A stretch of 64,000 nucleotides of DNA from Laccaria trichodermophora (lineage: Eukaryota > Basidiomycota > Agaricomycetes > Agaricales > Hydnangiaceae): positions 5,151,071 to 5,215,070 of the forward strand of contig JACTVC010000001.1 in NCBI GenBank assembly GCA_018417955.1, written 5' to 3'. Position numbers and translations under genes: made by a program. This document shows, in pieces, positions 31,640 to 43,220 of the stretch (positions are counted from its first letter, which is position 1; each line of letters opens with the position of its first letter). The notes beneath the pieces were generated by a model. It did no database searches. It saw only the letters and a list, made by a program, of their open reading frames with translations, and had not been told where the DNA came from.

Positions 31640-32455
31640 CTTCGAACACAAGAGATTTAGTTCGACGAATATGATGAGATACTAGATCCTCACGAAGGTA
31701 ACCACGCCGAGGTGATATTGAACGTACCCCACTCCTTCACCACCGCCTCTATGAATTCTTTCCATGCTTCGAGGAATTTCTTGAAGATTTAGACGACGGT
31801 CGGCGTGGTCTTGTCTCGCCAAGGTTGTCGCCTTCCAACTCCTGTTGTGTGATATCCAACATAGCCCCTCGAATTTGTGATACCGACATCCCAGCGTCAT
31901 TCCATCTCACCTCCCCTTCTACCACCCAGCCATCCAACTCGAAAAGCTTAATGAATCCCTTACTTAAACAATTGACGGATTGTCTTCGCATAAGCTTGGG
32001 AGGTCACTTCTCCCTTGTAACCCCTCTAAGTTACGCAGACGCTGTCTGACGCAGAAATCGGAGAGGCTCAGGACATCGCAAACATGGAGATAGGTCGTCC
32101 ACTATGATGCCTGATCCAGAAATTCGCCAGAGGCATGCACAATGCCTGTGTTCGGTTTACAAAGCGCCCGTGGTTTGGTGGGCCAAGAACGTCGTTCACG
32201 GATCTTGACGATCTGCAAGCGGTGTTGGTGAACGCAGTCACCGTTTGTGTAAATGAGCAGGGGAAAGAGCATGGAAATGAGGGGGTTGCTCGTATGCATC
32301 TCCGACAGCCAAGGCTCCGAGTAACCTTCTCCGTAACGAACTTTATACACTTCACAATGTTCTGGGAAGTTCGAATTTCGGACTCGGAGGCACTGCGGAC
32401 GGAGCAACATCGGATGTAAGCAAGTGCTTTTGTTTCCTTCTCCACCGCTACAACG
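31640..32455. other. Degenerate region containing dispersed segment copy 3
   Basis: 32225-32420 matches 14046-14160 and 2880-2960 in direct orientation, while 32100-32190 matches 3030-3090 in inverted orientation, so this copy is rearranged. The minus frame 31991-31749 (LDGWVVEGEVRWNDAG) could be an exon of the membrane fragment to its left. Nothing is firmly callable. Confidence 0.35.
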
Positions 32456-32809
32456 ATGTTTTTTAAAAAACACGACTATCCCAGCCTCCTTAAAGCCATC
32501 CGCACATGCGAAGAATCCTTTGAAGACCTCAAACGTCGCCGTCGCGTCCACCGTAAAGTAGATGATGCGGAAAAGAAGCTAGGCAGGATGATAGGCTCCT
32601 TGTGGTTTGCGCAAAGGCGTTATCAGCCGAGAAAAGTCCACAACAAAGAACGATACGCACGTCTCGACTCTCAGTTTCGATCCGATCTTGCAGCAGCTGC
32701 AGATTCGCAGCAATCACGCAATATAGATGTGCACGATCGAATTACTGGAACGTATGACCCCATGGTAATAGGATGGTGGGAACTCCAACGCCGAGAGATA
32801 CTTTGGTAG
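32456..32809 (+). CDS. Hypothetical 117-aa basic protein
   Basis: Starts MFFKKHDYPSLLKAIRTCEE and is rich in Arg/Lys (LKRRRRVHRKVDDAEKKLGR). It is predicted helical, with a stretch that could form a coiled coil, and ends GWWELQRREILW. No family is recognised. The minus strand of the same region is also open, so the coding call is weak. Confidence 0.3.
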   Translation: MFFKKHDYPSLLKAIRTCEESFEDLKRRRRVHRKVDDAEKKLGRMIGSLWFAQRRYQPRKVHNKERYARLDSQFRSDLAAAADSQQSRNIDVHDRITGTYDPMVIGWWELQRREILW

Positions 32810-33026
32810 GTGAATACGTGTAATCAAGATCCTAGCAATATATGAAACTCAAGCTGAGCAAAAGAACGCGAAGAGTACGCCAGGCAAACTCACGGTGAGA
32901 TAGCTCCCATCCCAAACCAACAGACCTACGTTTCCTTCATCTCCAACGGCAATGCCTCGAACAATATCTCCCACCGGCATCAGCTGGAGAACGCCGGCGC
33001 GTTTACAGTCTTCCTCGCCCTCTTGT

Positions 33027-33250
33027 ATGCTGTTATCCGAAAGATAGTCGCCTTTGATAGAGGAACGAACACCCGCAATAGGGGAGCGTGACGAAGGGGG
33101 AACAGCGGAGAGCGGAAGTGGAGACTGGTCTACGAAACACTGTTATCCGAAAGCCAGTCGCCTTCGATAAAGTGAACGACCTCGACTTGAGCGCGAAGTT
33201 GAAATACGAGTGATGCGAGTGTATCCGCGAATAAGGCAATGAGGCTTTGG
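33027..33250. repeat. Two imperfect direct repeats, about 109 bp apart
   Basis: CTGTTATCCGAAAGATAGTC at about 33029 and CTGTTATCCGAAAGCCAGTC at about 33138 begin two similar units. ORFs on the minus strand over this stretch end in the same YRRRLAFG/YQRRLSFG because of the repeat. Confidence 0.6.
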
Positions 33251-33259
33251 ACGGCATCG

Positions 33260-35220
33260 TACAGGGAGGGTTTGGGTTTGCTCAGTGGATATGAATGAGA
33301 AATTGATGAACTCCGGGGAGTTCCTCATCACGTGGTGGTGCGAAAGGATATGCGACAGATTGACGAAACCCATTTCAAGCTTCCTCATACTCCTGAGTGG
33401 CATCTGAGATCCTCGACTTCTCTTTCTCCTTCTCTCTTTCCCTTTCGCCCTCCCTCTCCGACCTCCTCACCCCCTCCTCGCCCTCTTCACTTCCACCGAC
33501 ACGGGAGACATAGTAAGACCGCCAGCGAGCTCCCTCTGATGATGACGACGATGGGACGACACACTATCCACCTCCTCATACCCCTGCCGATGTCCATCCG
33601 CCGTCTCACCACCGTCAACCTCATTCTCCGCAGACCGTGCCTTCCCCTTCTTCATAGCATGCTTCGACATGCTCACACCCTCCGCTCTCACAAACGAATT
33701 ATCATCCAGCTCAATCCCCGCACTTCAAATCGCGTCCTCGTCAAGCTGAACAACGAACGGGTGTCGTAGGTCTAGCAGGCGTTGTGGGCCTGGCATACAT
33801 GGTGAGTTTCCGAGTCTGAGGGGTAGTAGGCCGGAAGGATTTATGTGTCAACGGCGTCGTAGGTCTCACAGAACCGCATCAAGCTGGGAACGGAGGCGTT
33901 AACAGGGCGTTAACCTGTAGTTCGTGTGTAACGTCGTCGTTGAAGATCCATTAGGCCTGTTACGAGATTTACTGAGCGAGGTGGGGTTTGTACGTGGTTG
34001 TTGTGGATGCTGAGCGCTGAGCGCTGAAGGAGTGGTCTGATGGATGCGGCGCTTGCTGTATGCGTACGTGTACGTGGGGTACCATGAAGATCTTGGGGAG
34101 GGAGCTGGGCAGGCCGGGGGAGTTGAGATTTTGTGGAGGATGCGGTTGTTATTATCTAGGATGAATGCCTGTGTTTCGTTGCAGATTGGTAGGTGTGAAG
34201 GACGACGCTCGACCTTGTGGATCCCATTGAATTGGCTGGTAGCCCATCCCCTTCAATAACCGTTGATGCATTGATGTCCGACTGCTCCTCCCGACAGTGA
34301 GAGTCAATGAGAAGAAAGATTCGGGAAGGTTCATCGGAGCGAGTGAGTGATCTGAGGAGTTGTGCTGTGAAGGATTGAGTGACGGACACGAATTAGTACG
34401 CGATGAGTCGTACCCATCCATATGCTTATATCTTCACCCCTTCCAACCTCCGAAATCTCTTATGAACCGGGACCCAGCCCCAGTTTGAAGTCTTCAAAAA
34501 AAAAATCATCCCATGAGTTAATCAGTCACTAGAAATCCATACGCGATGTCCATGAACTAGGATCTCCACGGATTGACGGAAAAGTCCACGTGAAGAGGGG
34601 TCTATACATCGCTCGGAGAGATTCGGAGATGTCGATGACTATTTCACACTTCGACGATTTCGTTTGTCCCAGGATGGCGCTATGGGATTCGTGTGGAACA
34701 AGAAGGAATGGCGGATCGCCGATGGACGTCGTTGTAGATCAGTCACAGAGCATGTGACCAACTTGATCACGCGAAGTCGACCATGAACTTTCCGTAACTC
34801 CACGCTCCTCAATAAATTTTCTTTGAACGTGAGTTTGCTCTGTTTTCCGATGAGTCTGTCTGATAGTGCGTCGGCCTCCAGCCGTTCCCTCGCATCTATC
34901 TTCTCGCGCCTCACAGACCTCCGCCCTCCTGGGCATACAAACATCTTAGAAGGTCTTCTCCTCACGCAACTGCATAGGCGTCGTTTCCCTCAACTCGGGA
35001 GCCAGGAGGTGTTATGCGGGTATGGAGAAAGTTGAGGGTGGGGTTGGAAGATTGGGAGGAGGAGGGATCGTTGGGCAGGGCAAGGCAGAGAAGGAGGGGT
35101 AACAGATTGAGGATGGATACGCTTGAGGATGGATACAGACGTTTGTATCCCGGGGGCGGGACAACAACCTCTCCTCCCAGTCTGACTCGCTCGATGCTTA
35201 CTCCCCTCTCTTTAATCAGC
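33260..35220. other. Repeat-rich stretch without a supported gene
   Basis: Holds the inverted counterpart of 28.2-28.8 kb (33430-33960), CT-rich low-complexity sequence (33420-33490), a doubled GAGCGCTGA at 34012-34027, and the 57-bp segment shared with 874-930 at 34825-34881. No ORF shows a family motif. Confidence 0.4.
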
Positions 35221-35226
35221 CCCAGC

Positions 35227-37279
35227 CGTTAAATCCTGAAGGCAAACGGCATCGCAGATGTTCTCGTCGATGCACCACGTCGAGAAACGACCGTCCGAGG
35301 CGGGACGGAACGTTCTCGTTCATACCAAATCAAACAAGGACGTAGTCGGGGAAGGTTGGAATGTCCGAACGGGCGTTCAGGAATACGGTGGATCAGCGGC
35401 GGTCATTCACGCTGGTGTCATTTACTTCTCACATTTATCGGATTGGCGCGTCTATCAAATTTCGGATGGTAACTAGCCAGAACCAGTAACGCCAGGTGAG
35501 TTATCATAACGTCCTCACTGTGATCTTCATAAACATTCAGATTTCAAGACTAAGTCCCATATCGATACGCCAATTTCGAGCCTCACCCCATACACACCCA
35601 TCTCCTTGTCTCCGTGCTAGAAGACCATACAGACGACACCCCCGCCGGCATCGTAACCTCGTTATGCATCATCAATACCAAGGAGAAATCCATCCATCCT
35701 CTGATTTCCGGCGCCGATTTCTACGCGTTGCCAAAGTTCTCTCCGGATGGCGCCCGCCTCGCATGGAATCAACCGTATCACTCGGATATGCCATGGGAGG
35801 GCGGCCAGATTTTCGTTGGCGACGTGTCTCTCAACGAAAATGGCATCCTCGCGAAACCCACGTCGCAGGGATCAGGGAGAAGATCAGCGCATGTTATCCT
35901 TCCTAGGCGAATAACGACACTCTCATTTTTACCTCTGATGAATCTGGCTATGTCAATCCGTGGAAGTATACCGCAGGAAAGGCTGCAGCCCTATTTCCTG
36001 ACCCGTACCAGAAGATTTCGGTCGACCTCTTTGGTCATTGAACTGGTCTCCATACGCTGTGATAGATGCGGAAGGTACAAAGGCAGTTTTTGTTGCTATC
36101 AAGGACGGGCGCGAGGTCTTATACTTCGTCGATTTGGTGGGCGGCTCTCAGCCTCGCTTGCTTGACAGCCCATTCGTCGTGGTCAACGTGATTCGTACCA
36201 TGTCTCTTGAGAAAGGGGAATTCGTTTTCAATGGCCATGCGTTAGACGACGAAGAATCCATCTTCCGCGGATCGGTGTCTCCATCTAAAGAGCTGAGACT
36301 CGATTCCCTACTGACATCCTCTACAACGGTTACCTTCCTCGTTGGAATTATATCTATACCTCGTCCGTTGACGCTCAAAGTTCCCTCGAATGACGAACCG
36401 CTTCATGTTGTGTATTATCCTCCCCAGAACCCCGAATACTCTGGGAGCAGCGTGGAGGGAGAATTACCCCCTTGTGTGCTCAATGCTTATGGTGGTCCCA
36501 CAGGCCTCTCGAATCAGGCGCTAGATTGGAAGAAACAGTGTTTCACTTCGCGTGGTTAGGGATGGTACGCGCTTGAATCACGTCTAATTTGAAGTTTCTT
36601 ACACACCTTCGTAACAGGTTAGACGTAAACTACGGCGGATCCTACGGGTACGGACGTGCCTATACCCAGCGACTCGCGTCACGATCGGGTATTGTAGACG
36701 TGGAAGACTGTATCCTCGCGTCACGCACGCTCTCCAGCCCGCCGTATTCACTCATCGATCCAAAGCGTGTTGTCATTCGCAGGCAATCCGCAGGAGGGTA
36801 TACAGTCCTTGCCGCTCTTTCTATCAGCTCGGACACTCGGGCGTTCGCAGCAGTCACATCGAGCTATGGGATTTCGAACTTCAAGGTGCTCGCTGAATTC
36901 ACTCATAAATTCGAATCTAAATATTTGGACAAGCTTATTGGTGGTTCATTTGATGAGGTGCCCGAGGTATATGAAGCGAGGTCCCCTATTAACCATGCGG
37001 ATATGATTGTTGTTCCGTTATTGGTATGTCGTCTGTGCAAAATTGTTCAATGTTCTGCTTAATGGCTGACGAGCGTAGATTTTACAGGGTGATATTGACA
37101 GGGTCGTACCGAAGGAGCAATCCGAAGCTATTTATGAGAGCATCAAGCGCAGACATGGTGGGGTGGAATTTAAATTGTATGAGGGTGAAGGGCATGGTTG
37201 GCGTCAGGAGAAGAACATGTCCGATGCTTTGGAAAGGGAGCTGGGCTTTTACGAGCGTGTTTTTGAATTGAAGAATTGA
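35227..37279 (+). pseudogene. S9 family prolyl-oligopeptidase-like peptidase, decayed
   Basis: Reading order: beta-propeller pieces (GWNVRTGVQEYGGSAAV; DFYALPKFSPDGARLAWNQP; MPWEGGQIFVGD), then the catalytic domain (VLNAYGGPTGLSNQ; DVNYGGSYGYGRAY; QSAGGYTVL with the Ser; QGDIDRVVP with the Asp; EGHGWR with the His). Splice sites remain at 36565-36616 and 37024-37078. Damage: in-frame TAG at 35904-35906 and 36557-36559 where family members have Trp, another TAG in GN*PEPVTP near 35473, and frame changes near 35270, 35880 and 36014. The Ser motif reads RQSAGG instead of the usual GGSAGG-like form. Such enzymes remove dipeptides or cut after Pro; this copy cannot make a full protein. Confidence 0.85.
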
Positions 37280-37425
37280 AGAATAGTACAATTAAGTCCG
37301 AACTCTGCACGGCTACGTATGCAATCAGCATTTTCAAAACTTACAGGAAACCATTGGTGTACTTCACTGAACGGGGGAGCCAGTTGTCAGACGTCGCGTA
37401 ACCTATCCAGTACTATGAGTCTATG

Positions 37426-38676
37426 TCAGTAACCGCACCACCCACAAGCACACCCGCTCGTCACCCAACCACCTTCCAGCAGGTCAAGTGGCGTCGCCCT
37501 ACTCGCAATTTCGACAGAAAGGCACATCCTGAGGAACTTTGCAGTCGAGGCGAGATCTTTCTCTGCAATGTTCGCACTTTCAGCAAGGAGACTCTCGAGC
37601 TTGCTAAGCGTTTCTTGTGCGACTTTGACGGGCGATGCGACATATGATTTGTCAAATAGGGGCTTTCCAGTGAGGAGGAGGTATGTCTAGCATCACCGAT
37701 TGGTGCGGGTTCCAAAAAGGATGAAGGGTGGGGATGAGAATTAAACTCACTGCACATCCGAGCGCCCAGACATCCGATTTAAGATCAATTTTACCCCCTG
37801 TGAGGGCTTCGGGTGGTTGAATGTTTTTAGGTGTGTCGAGGGTTGTGGCGGTTGTCTGGCGAGCTAACGATGAGCTATTAGCAATAAGATCGTGAAACCA
37901 ATAAAAAAAACAGGCATTACCGTGCGTGAAATTGGCAAGATTGAATGTCGCATAGGCAATATCGTCCGCTTTAGATTCCCATGTATAGTGGTTCGGACTC
38001 GGCTGAGACTTGACAGTAAGATACGAAACTCCATCGCTTCCTTGGACCATGACAGGCTTGTCAGCTGGTACATTTGCGAGGGCTTTTCGCACGTCGACGC
38101 CCCGTTGGACGGACCTGAAGAGAAAGTTGTCAGATGTTACAGCTGAAGCAGGAGTATGTGTTCAATTCGAATATTCATGAATAAATAGTTGGACTTACCA
38201 CCGTGAATGATGTTCTGAGTAGCAAGACCTCCAAGACGTTCTGCAATATCGCCAATAACCTTCTGGACGATATGAAGTGGTAGATTCTGCACATGATACA
38301 TGTTCCCTCGCCTCAGATCCTCAACAGACGATCCAAGAAGCCTGAATAACAAACAGAAGTGACTTCTCCCCCGCTCATCCTTTTCCTCGAACGTGTCAAG
38401 CAGCTGGGGAACACCACGTGTGATGGCTTCCATGGCCTTGTGGACGAAATGAGGCTCGTTTTTGGCGGTCGGGTCGGCGGTCGCAGTCGCGGTCAAGATT
38501 TTCAGGGCGCGGTGTTGATCGTCCTCGCCGATGACGAGCCAGGTGGATGATCGCGGACCCCACCCAAGCTTGCGAGCTATTGTCCATGCGCCGTCTTTGA
38601 GCGTTTGGCCTGGTTGGGCGGAGAAGTAGCCTAGGGGAGAGTCGAGTTGCTCTTCAGGGAAGAGAGGCATTGACAT
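37426..38676 (-). CDS. Protein-kinase-fold protein lacking the HRD motif (probable pseudokinase)
   Basis: Four exons, 38676-38199, 38142-37921, 37863-37751 and 37686-37426 (357 aa), all with GT..AG introns and continuous frame. N-lobe: GWGPRSSTWLVIGEDD (glycine-rich loop region) and RALKIL (VAIK-type Lys). In place of HRDLKxxN the loop reads IIHGAVTSDNFLF, so the catalytic Asp is Ala and the following Lys is Thr, while the Asn is kept. Subdomain IX is intact (DLKSDVWALGCA), followed by LLLTGKPLFD. The layout recalls SRPK-like fungal kinases. A pseudokinase or an atypical enzyme are both possible. The C-terminus (CACGWCGY) is unusual and is set by the stop at 37426. Confidence 0.75.
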
Positions 38677-38699
38677 TGCGATGGTTGTGTGAAGAGTGG

Positions 38700-39514
38700 T
38701 TTGTAGATTGAATAGGAGTGGAGAGTGCCAGTCATGGTTAGGAGTTGGTTAGCAGTAAGTTTGAGGATTGGCGGGATTTGCCGCACTGCGATGAGTCAAT
38801 GACATGTCGAAGCAGTCTCAGTAGCCTTGTAGTTCTGATAAGTTCGGTTCACGCATTGGAGGGGTGCATCAAAGAAGGGGTGCACCAAAGCTGCGTGTCG
38901 TATTATGTTGACGTCTTCGGCAATGAGTAGTGCCATTCACGGTTACCGTTTTTGATTCATTTCTGATCTCGTTTTTCATTTCGTTTTTCTGAAAAACAGT
39001 GGAGAGGTGCCGAGTGAAACGAGGGAATGGCTCGAACAGGAATGCACACTCGAGGTGGTGTGATGTCAGGAGGAAGGTTGTGTAATCTAATGCCTCTGCC
39101 AGTCAACACCAAACAAGGCCAAACACTCTTTCCTTCCAACGGTGGGAAAAAGGGAATGGTCTTTTCGTGTCAACGCCGCGTCTCATGGTTGTTGCCTGCC
39201 TCGGATCAATGATGCATTACTCAGTGATCTGAAACAAGCGCCCTTAACACTGACCAAAGCAACATTATTCAAGTGAATTGGAAGAAAGTATCGGCCCCTG
39301 AGCGTCAGAAATATAATTCGAAGGTGTACGTCGAATTTCCAACCTTTTCCCAGTTCTTTGGATATGCTAAGTTAACATGAATTGAGAGATACTTCAACGT
39401 ATTAACCTCACAACGTCGGGCTACCGAAACTTGATGAAACCTGGCTGTCCCTGCCAATGTTACATGCCCATGCCTTTTTCCTGGTAGACCCGTTCTTCGG
39501 ATGGAGGTTATCCT
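38700..39514. other. Intergenic, nothing recognised
   Basis: Short unrelated ORFs only. Confidence 0.5.
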
Positions 39515-39796
39515 GTGGACTATGATGACTTGTGTAATCTATCTGGTACATCAATCTTTTCTTTTATACCGCCGAGTACTAAGAAGGTTCAACGTCATGA
39601 TTATTCCCCTACACTGACAGAAGAGCGCGCTAACATCATTATGGACTGCTTTGACCTAAATGGTGAAAGTAAGGAGTACACGAATGCCAATATTAGGGTA
39701 AAAATATTCGAAATTGCACGATTTATGGGTGTTTCGATGAAGGAAAGTTTAGGGAAGAATATGACAGATGGGAAGAGGAGATGGAGCAAGATGTGA
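39515..39796 (+). CDS. Hypothetical 93-aa ORF
   Basis: MDYDDLCNLSGTSIFSFIPP start, central IIMDCFDLNGESKEYTNANI, basic end KRRWSKM. No family is recognised. It lies just left of the duplication edge and has no counterpart near copy A. It could equally be chance. Confidence 0.25.
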   Translation: MDYDDLCNLSGTSIFSFIPPSTKKVQRHDYSPTLTEERANIIMDCFDLNGESKEYTNANIRVKIFEIARFMGVSMKESLGKNMTDGKRRWSKM

Positions 39797-39969
39797 TTGC
39801 AATTGAATAGAAAGGATGGAAGTTTTATCTTTTCGCTTGAAATAGTCCTGTCTTTTGCATCATCCTTGCATCACCAACTACATGTTCTTTTTGCGTTTTT
39901 CGCAACGCTTGAATTGTTCATGCCACTATCATGCGTCCATAGCTGTCGTGAGGTCTTTCCGGACCCCGG

Positions 39970-39993
39970 GGGCTCCTTTCCATTCCGATCGGG
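39970..39993 (+). promoter_or_regulatory. Upstream box of membrane-family gene 5
   Basis: Same box as 961-984, 52 bp before the ATG at 40045. Confidence 0.5.
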
Positions 39994-40044
39994 TGTCACA
40001 GTCGCTCAATGTCTCGCTAACACACAGTTTGTCCTACTTTCAAC

Positions 40045-40714
40045 ATGATGGAAATGATACTTGCCACTCTATCGATCTTCGCTCTGTTCTTGATACCGCT
40101 CGCCATACAATATTTCTTGAATCCTCCCAAGATTCATCCTGTCCTTGGCATACCTGCAGAATTTGTCTTCTTAACAAGCGCCTTCTTCCTCCTGAAACCT
40201 CTTGTTGTCTCAAGTACCATCTTCGGTACGCACACTACTTTATCCAACCCGGAATAAAAGTCACTCAAGCTCGTATGTTGTACAGAATCCCTACCCCATG
40301 CACTCCAAATAGCATCAATCGTCGCTTTTCTCCTTGCTGGAGATGTCTTGTTCAAGGCCCTCTTATACATAGGAGTCGACCCCCAATCTGAAACCGAAGT
40401 GGCACCGACTATACTCAAGGTTCTTCTAATCCATGGAAGAATATTCAGTGGTCACCTCAAGGAACTTGTTTATCATGTGTTGGGCTTCTGGCATCTCTTA
40501 TTTGAGAGCACTGTAGGTTTCGGTCAGACGCTGTGTGGATTAGACAATGAGCTCGACGACTTGGAATTATTGATACATATCAAAAAACCACCATCGTCCA
40601 AGGTGAGTGTCGACGTTTTCCTTACATTCCCGTTCTATGCTATACAGCTACTCACTGTTTTTCATCAAGGACGTGTCAGCACCACTCCCAATTCCGGATG
40701 AAATTAAGGGCTAG
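40045..40714 (+). CDS. Small multi-pass membrane protein, family member 5
   Basis: The duplicate of member 1: exons 40045-40225, 40286-40602 and 40670-40714, 180 aa, identical exon lengths. No stop or frame change, and splice sites retained (first donor GTACGC instead of GTATGC). Substitutions include IRYF to IQYF and PVAS to LVVS, within hydrophobic or variable positions. The coding region survived although the neighbouring CYS3 copy did not. Function unknown. Confidence 0.7.
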
Positions 40715-40749
40715 GGAAATTTCCTAGTAATTAACTTACTCTTCCTCCT

Positions 40750-41711
40750 CATCAGCAAGTTAACAGTTTACTTTCCGGCTTTAGCTGCTTTTTAGCTTGC
40801 AACCAGCTGAAAAGTGTAGAAGCTGGAAAGCTAATCTACCGAAAATATGACATCCTAGCAGATCTCGAGAAACACTCAGAATACAAAAAAATTACGATAC
40901 TAATCTACCTCAAACCCCCTCCAGCCCTATCTTCCCTTCAGATTCTCAGCGACAAGCGGCCTGAGCTGTCAAGTAATTGAGTGGCACACTATGAGAGAGG
41001 GAAGGAGCACTCTGTACCGGCAGTCCGTGGATGGAACAGGTCATGCTACAGTGTTGAGCAGTGGTGTCTTCTATGGCCGCAAACAGCATCTGAGGATAGC
41101 TGCTGTGTTGCAGAAGTTGGCGAAGTGGGGGTGATGGTAAGAAGGAAGAGATGACGTGGCGACTGATGGCAACACCACGTGAGTTGAATATTTGATCAAT
41201 ACAGCCAAACACCTCCATGTCACATTCCTATCTTCAACTCTCATCTACCAGCCTTCCCCTCTCCCTGCTCGGTCTACTGCATGTACTATGCAGGTGCACC
41301 GTGCTGCTGCATCTACTGAAATCATAGTGTGCAGTCACATCATGTTTTGAACCCTTCTTGACGATGGATTGTGGCAGGTTCAGAAGGCAATCTGGTGTGT
41401 CATTCCATGTTCTTGAATATTCTTCTTATAAATTTCCCTCTGACAGACTCTTTATGCATCTCTCTGAGCTAGGTAGATTTCCGTGACATTGGGTAGACTA
41501 TGTAGTTTGGTAAATTTGCACTTTAGTTGCTAGTATTTACCTCGATTGCTCTTTCTTTGACTTTTTTCTGCTTTTTCAACTTTTTTGTTTGCTTGCCAAT
41601 AGCCGCTTTTTGGAAAATTTGGCCTGGCTTTTTAACTTGCGGCTTTTCCGGCTTTTCCGCCTTGTAGCCACTTGTACAAGTCGAAAAAAGTAAAGTGTGA
41701 AAGTCCCGATG
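40750..41711. mobile_element. Non-autonomous element with imperfect inverted ends (962 bp)
   Basis: Absent from copy A (CTCCT|GTAGACG). Left end CATCAGCAAGTTAACAGTTT and right end (complement) CATCGGGACTTTCACACTTT both run into ACTTT, a roughly 38-bp imperfect inverted repeat. The flanks show only CT on both sides, so a 2-bp target duplication is possible. No transposase ORF; short AGCTTTTTAGC-like repeats lie near the ends. The superfamily is uncertain (CACTA-like suggested by CA-start ends and a 2-bp duplication). Confidence 0.7.
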
Positions 41712-41925
41712 CTGTAGACGACAATGGACTTTGAATGGTAATGGTATTTCGTTTCAGAGTACAGATCCGCGCTGAGTGGTACAAGAGAAAACGCACTCAA
41801 TCTAGTATAATTCGCCATGCTGAAATGCCAGATATCATTATTTAACTTTTAATTCACTGTCTCGAGAAGAACAAATGGCAAGATAGAAAGTTGATTGTCC
41901 TAAAAGTTTCATGGTCACCAGAAAA

Positions 41926-42587
41926 TTATTTCGAGTGGCACTGATGCGTCCTTTGTCAAAAAATACTCAATTGGCACAACCCATTAACAAACACAAAATC
42001 TCGACAACTCACGTCATACGATGGTGGATATTAGCACGGGTCTGCGACTCCAAATCTCCATCATCCTCAAGCTCCAATCCAAAACACAAAACACTATGTC
42101 CAAGATCTCCAACACAGACAAGCAAGGTATGTTCAAGGCACAGCACAAGCCACACAAGATCCTTGATATAAACACCAAACTTCTGTCCATAGATGAAGAT
42201 AAACTTCGCCAACGTTTGTGCCATTGGGCCCTCTTCACGACGACACCCACCCCCAAGAAATACGAGAGCCTTGTAATATATGTCTGTGATGAGGAAAAAA
42301 ACGAAGATGAACGGTATTTTGCCGATGTATGGCAGTTCTGTAGAAAATATGTATAGGAGCGTGAGTGATTGTACTTCAGGGTTGGATGAAATAAAGTATA
42401 GCTGCATACCGTAGTAAGGACCTGAGGTTGGTTTCAGCAGAAAGAAAATGCCCAACAGGGATGTGCATTCGGCTGGTATCCAGAGGAAAGGACGGATCCG
42501 GGAAGTGTTGAAGAAATATCCTAGGAAGATCGGTATCAGGACGAGCAGAGCAAGTATCAATGATGTGACCAGTATGTTCATGTTCAC
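41926..42587 (-). CDS. Small multi-pass membrane protein, family member 6
   Basis: The duplicate of member 2: exons 42587-42410, 42337-42013 and about 41950-41926 (175 aa). The exon lengths (178, 325, 25) equal those of member 2, and the frame is intact. The first intron differs slightly in length but keeps GTATGC..TTCTACAG. The last splice is ambiguous, as in member 2. It converges on member 5, with the 962-bp element between them. Confidence 0.6.
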
Positions 42588-42839
42588 GATGTTGGAGTTG
42601 GGATGAAGTAGAGGCGTACTGGAATGCTAGACATTCGTGTGGCTATGATCCTAAACAGACTGGAAAGGAGATCACCACGGTGCGTGCGCGAACACTGCGC
42701 TGGGGTGCACCATTCTGGGTTAATGTAAAATCACAAACAACATTGGATTGACAGTCAGAGAAACCAAAGGATGGTGCGATGGGTATGTAGGGGAAGAGAA
42801 TCATGACGCTACAAATCGAAGAAAGGGCACATCGCCGGT

Positions 42840-43220
42840 GTCGTAGCGAATGAAGGGGGGGGAGCACGGAAATGAGGAGGCCAGTGCCATAACCCCCAAC
42901 AACTATGTAAGTAATCTTCAACGACTTCACCGCTAGCAGACGGATCGTCAGGAACCGTGGACCATGTTCACGAATCACGATGCACCGAACCACAGGCGTC
43001 GCAAACCTCACATGGGCATTGTGTGTACCCCTTGCGGATTTCTGGATCCGCCATAGTAGTCCACATATCGATGCTGAACCTACTCCGATTTTGGCGTTAG
43101 CACAAGTTAGAAGGGAGAAGCAATTTGAATTTACGCAACAACAAATTTTCAATTGTTTTGGCTCCGATGGGTGGGAGGTGGAAAGGGAGGTACGTAGCAT
43201 AGAATGGACATTCGCGTAGG
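42840..43220 (+). repeat. Dispersed degenerate segment, copy 4 (duplicate of copy 1)
   Basis: Counterpart of 2880-3260 within the duplication. Frame 42980-43219 keeps CVPLADFWIRHSSP. Confidence 0.4.
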
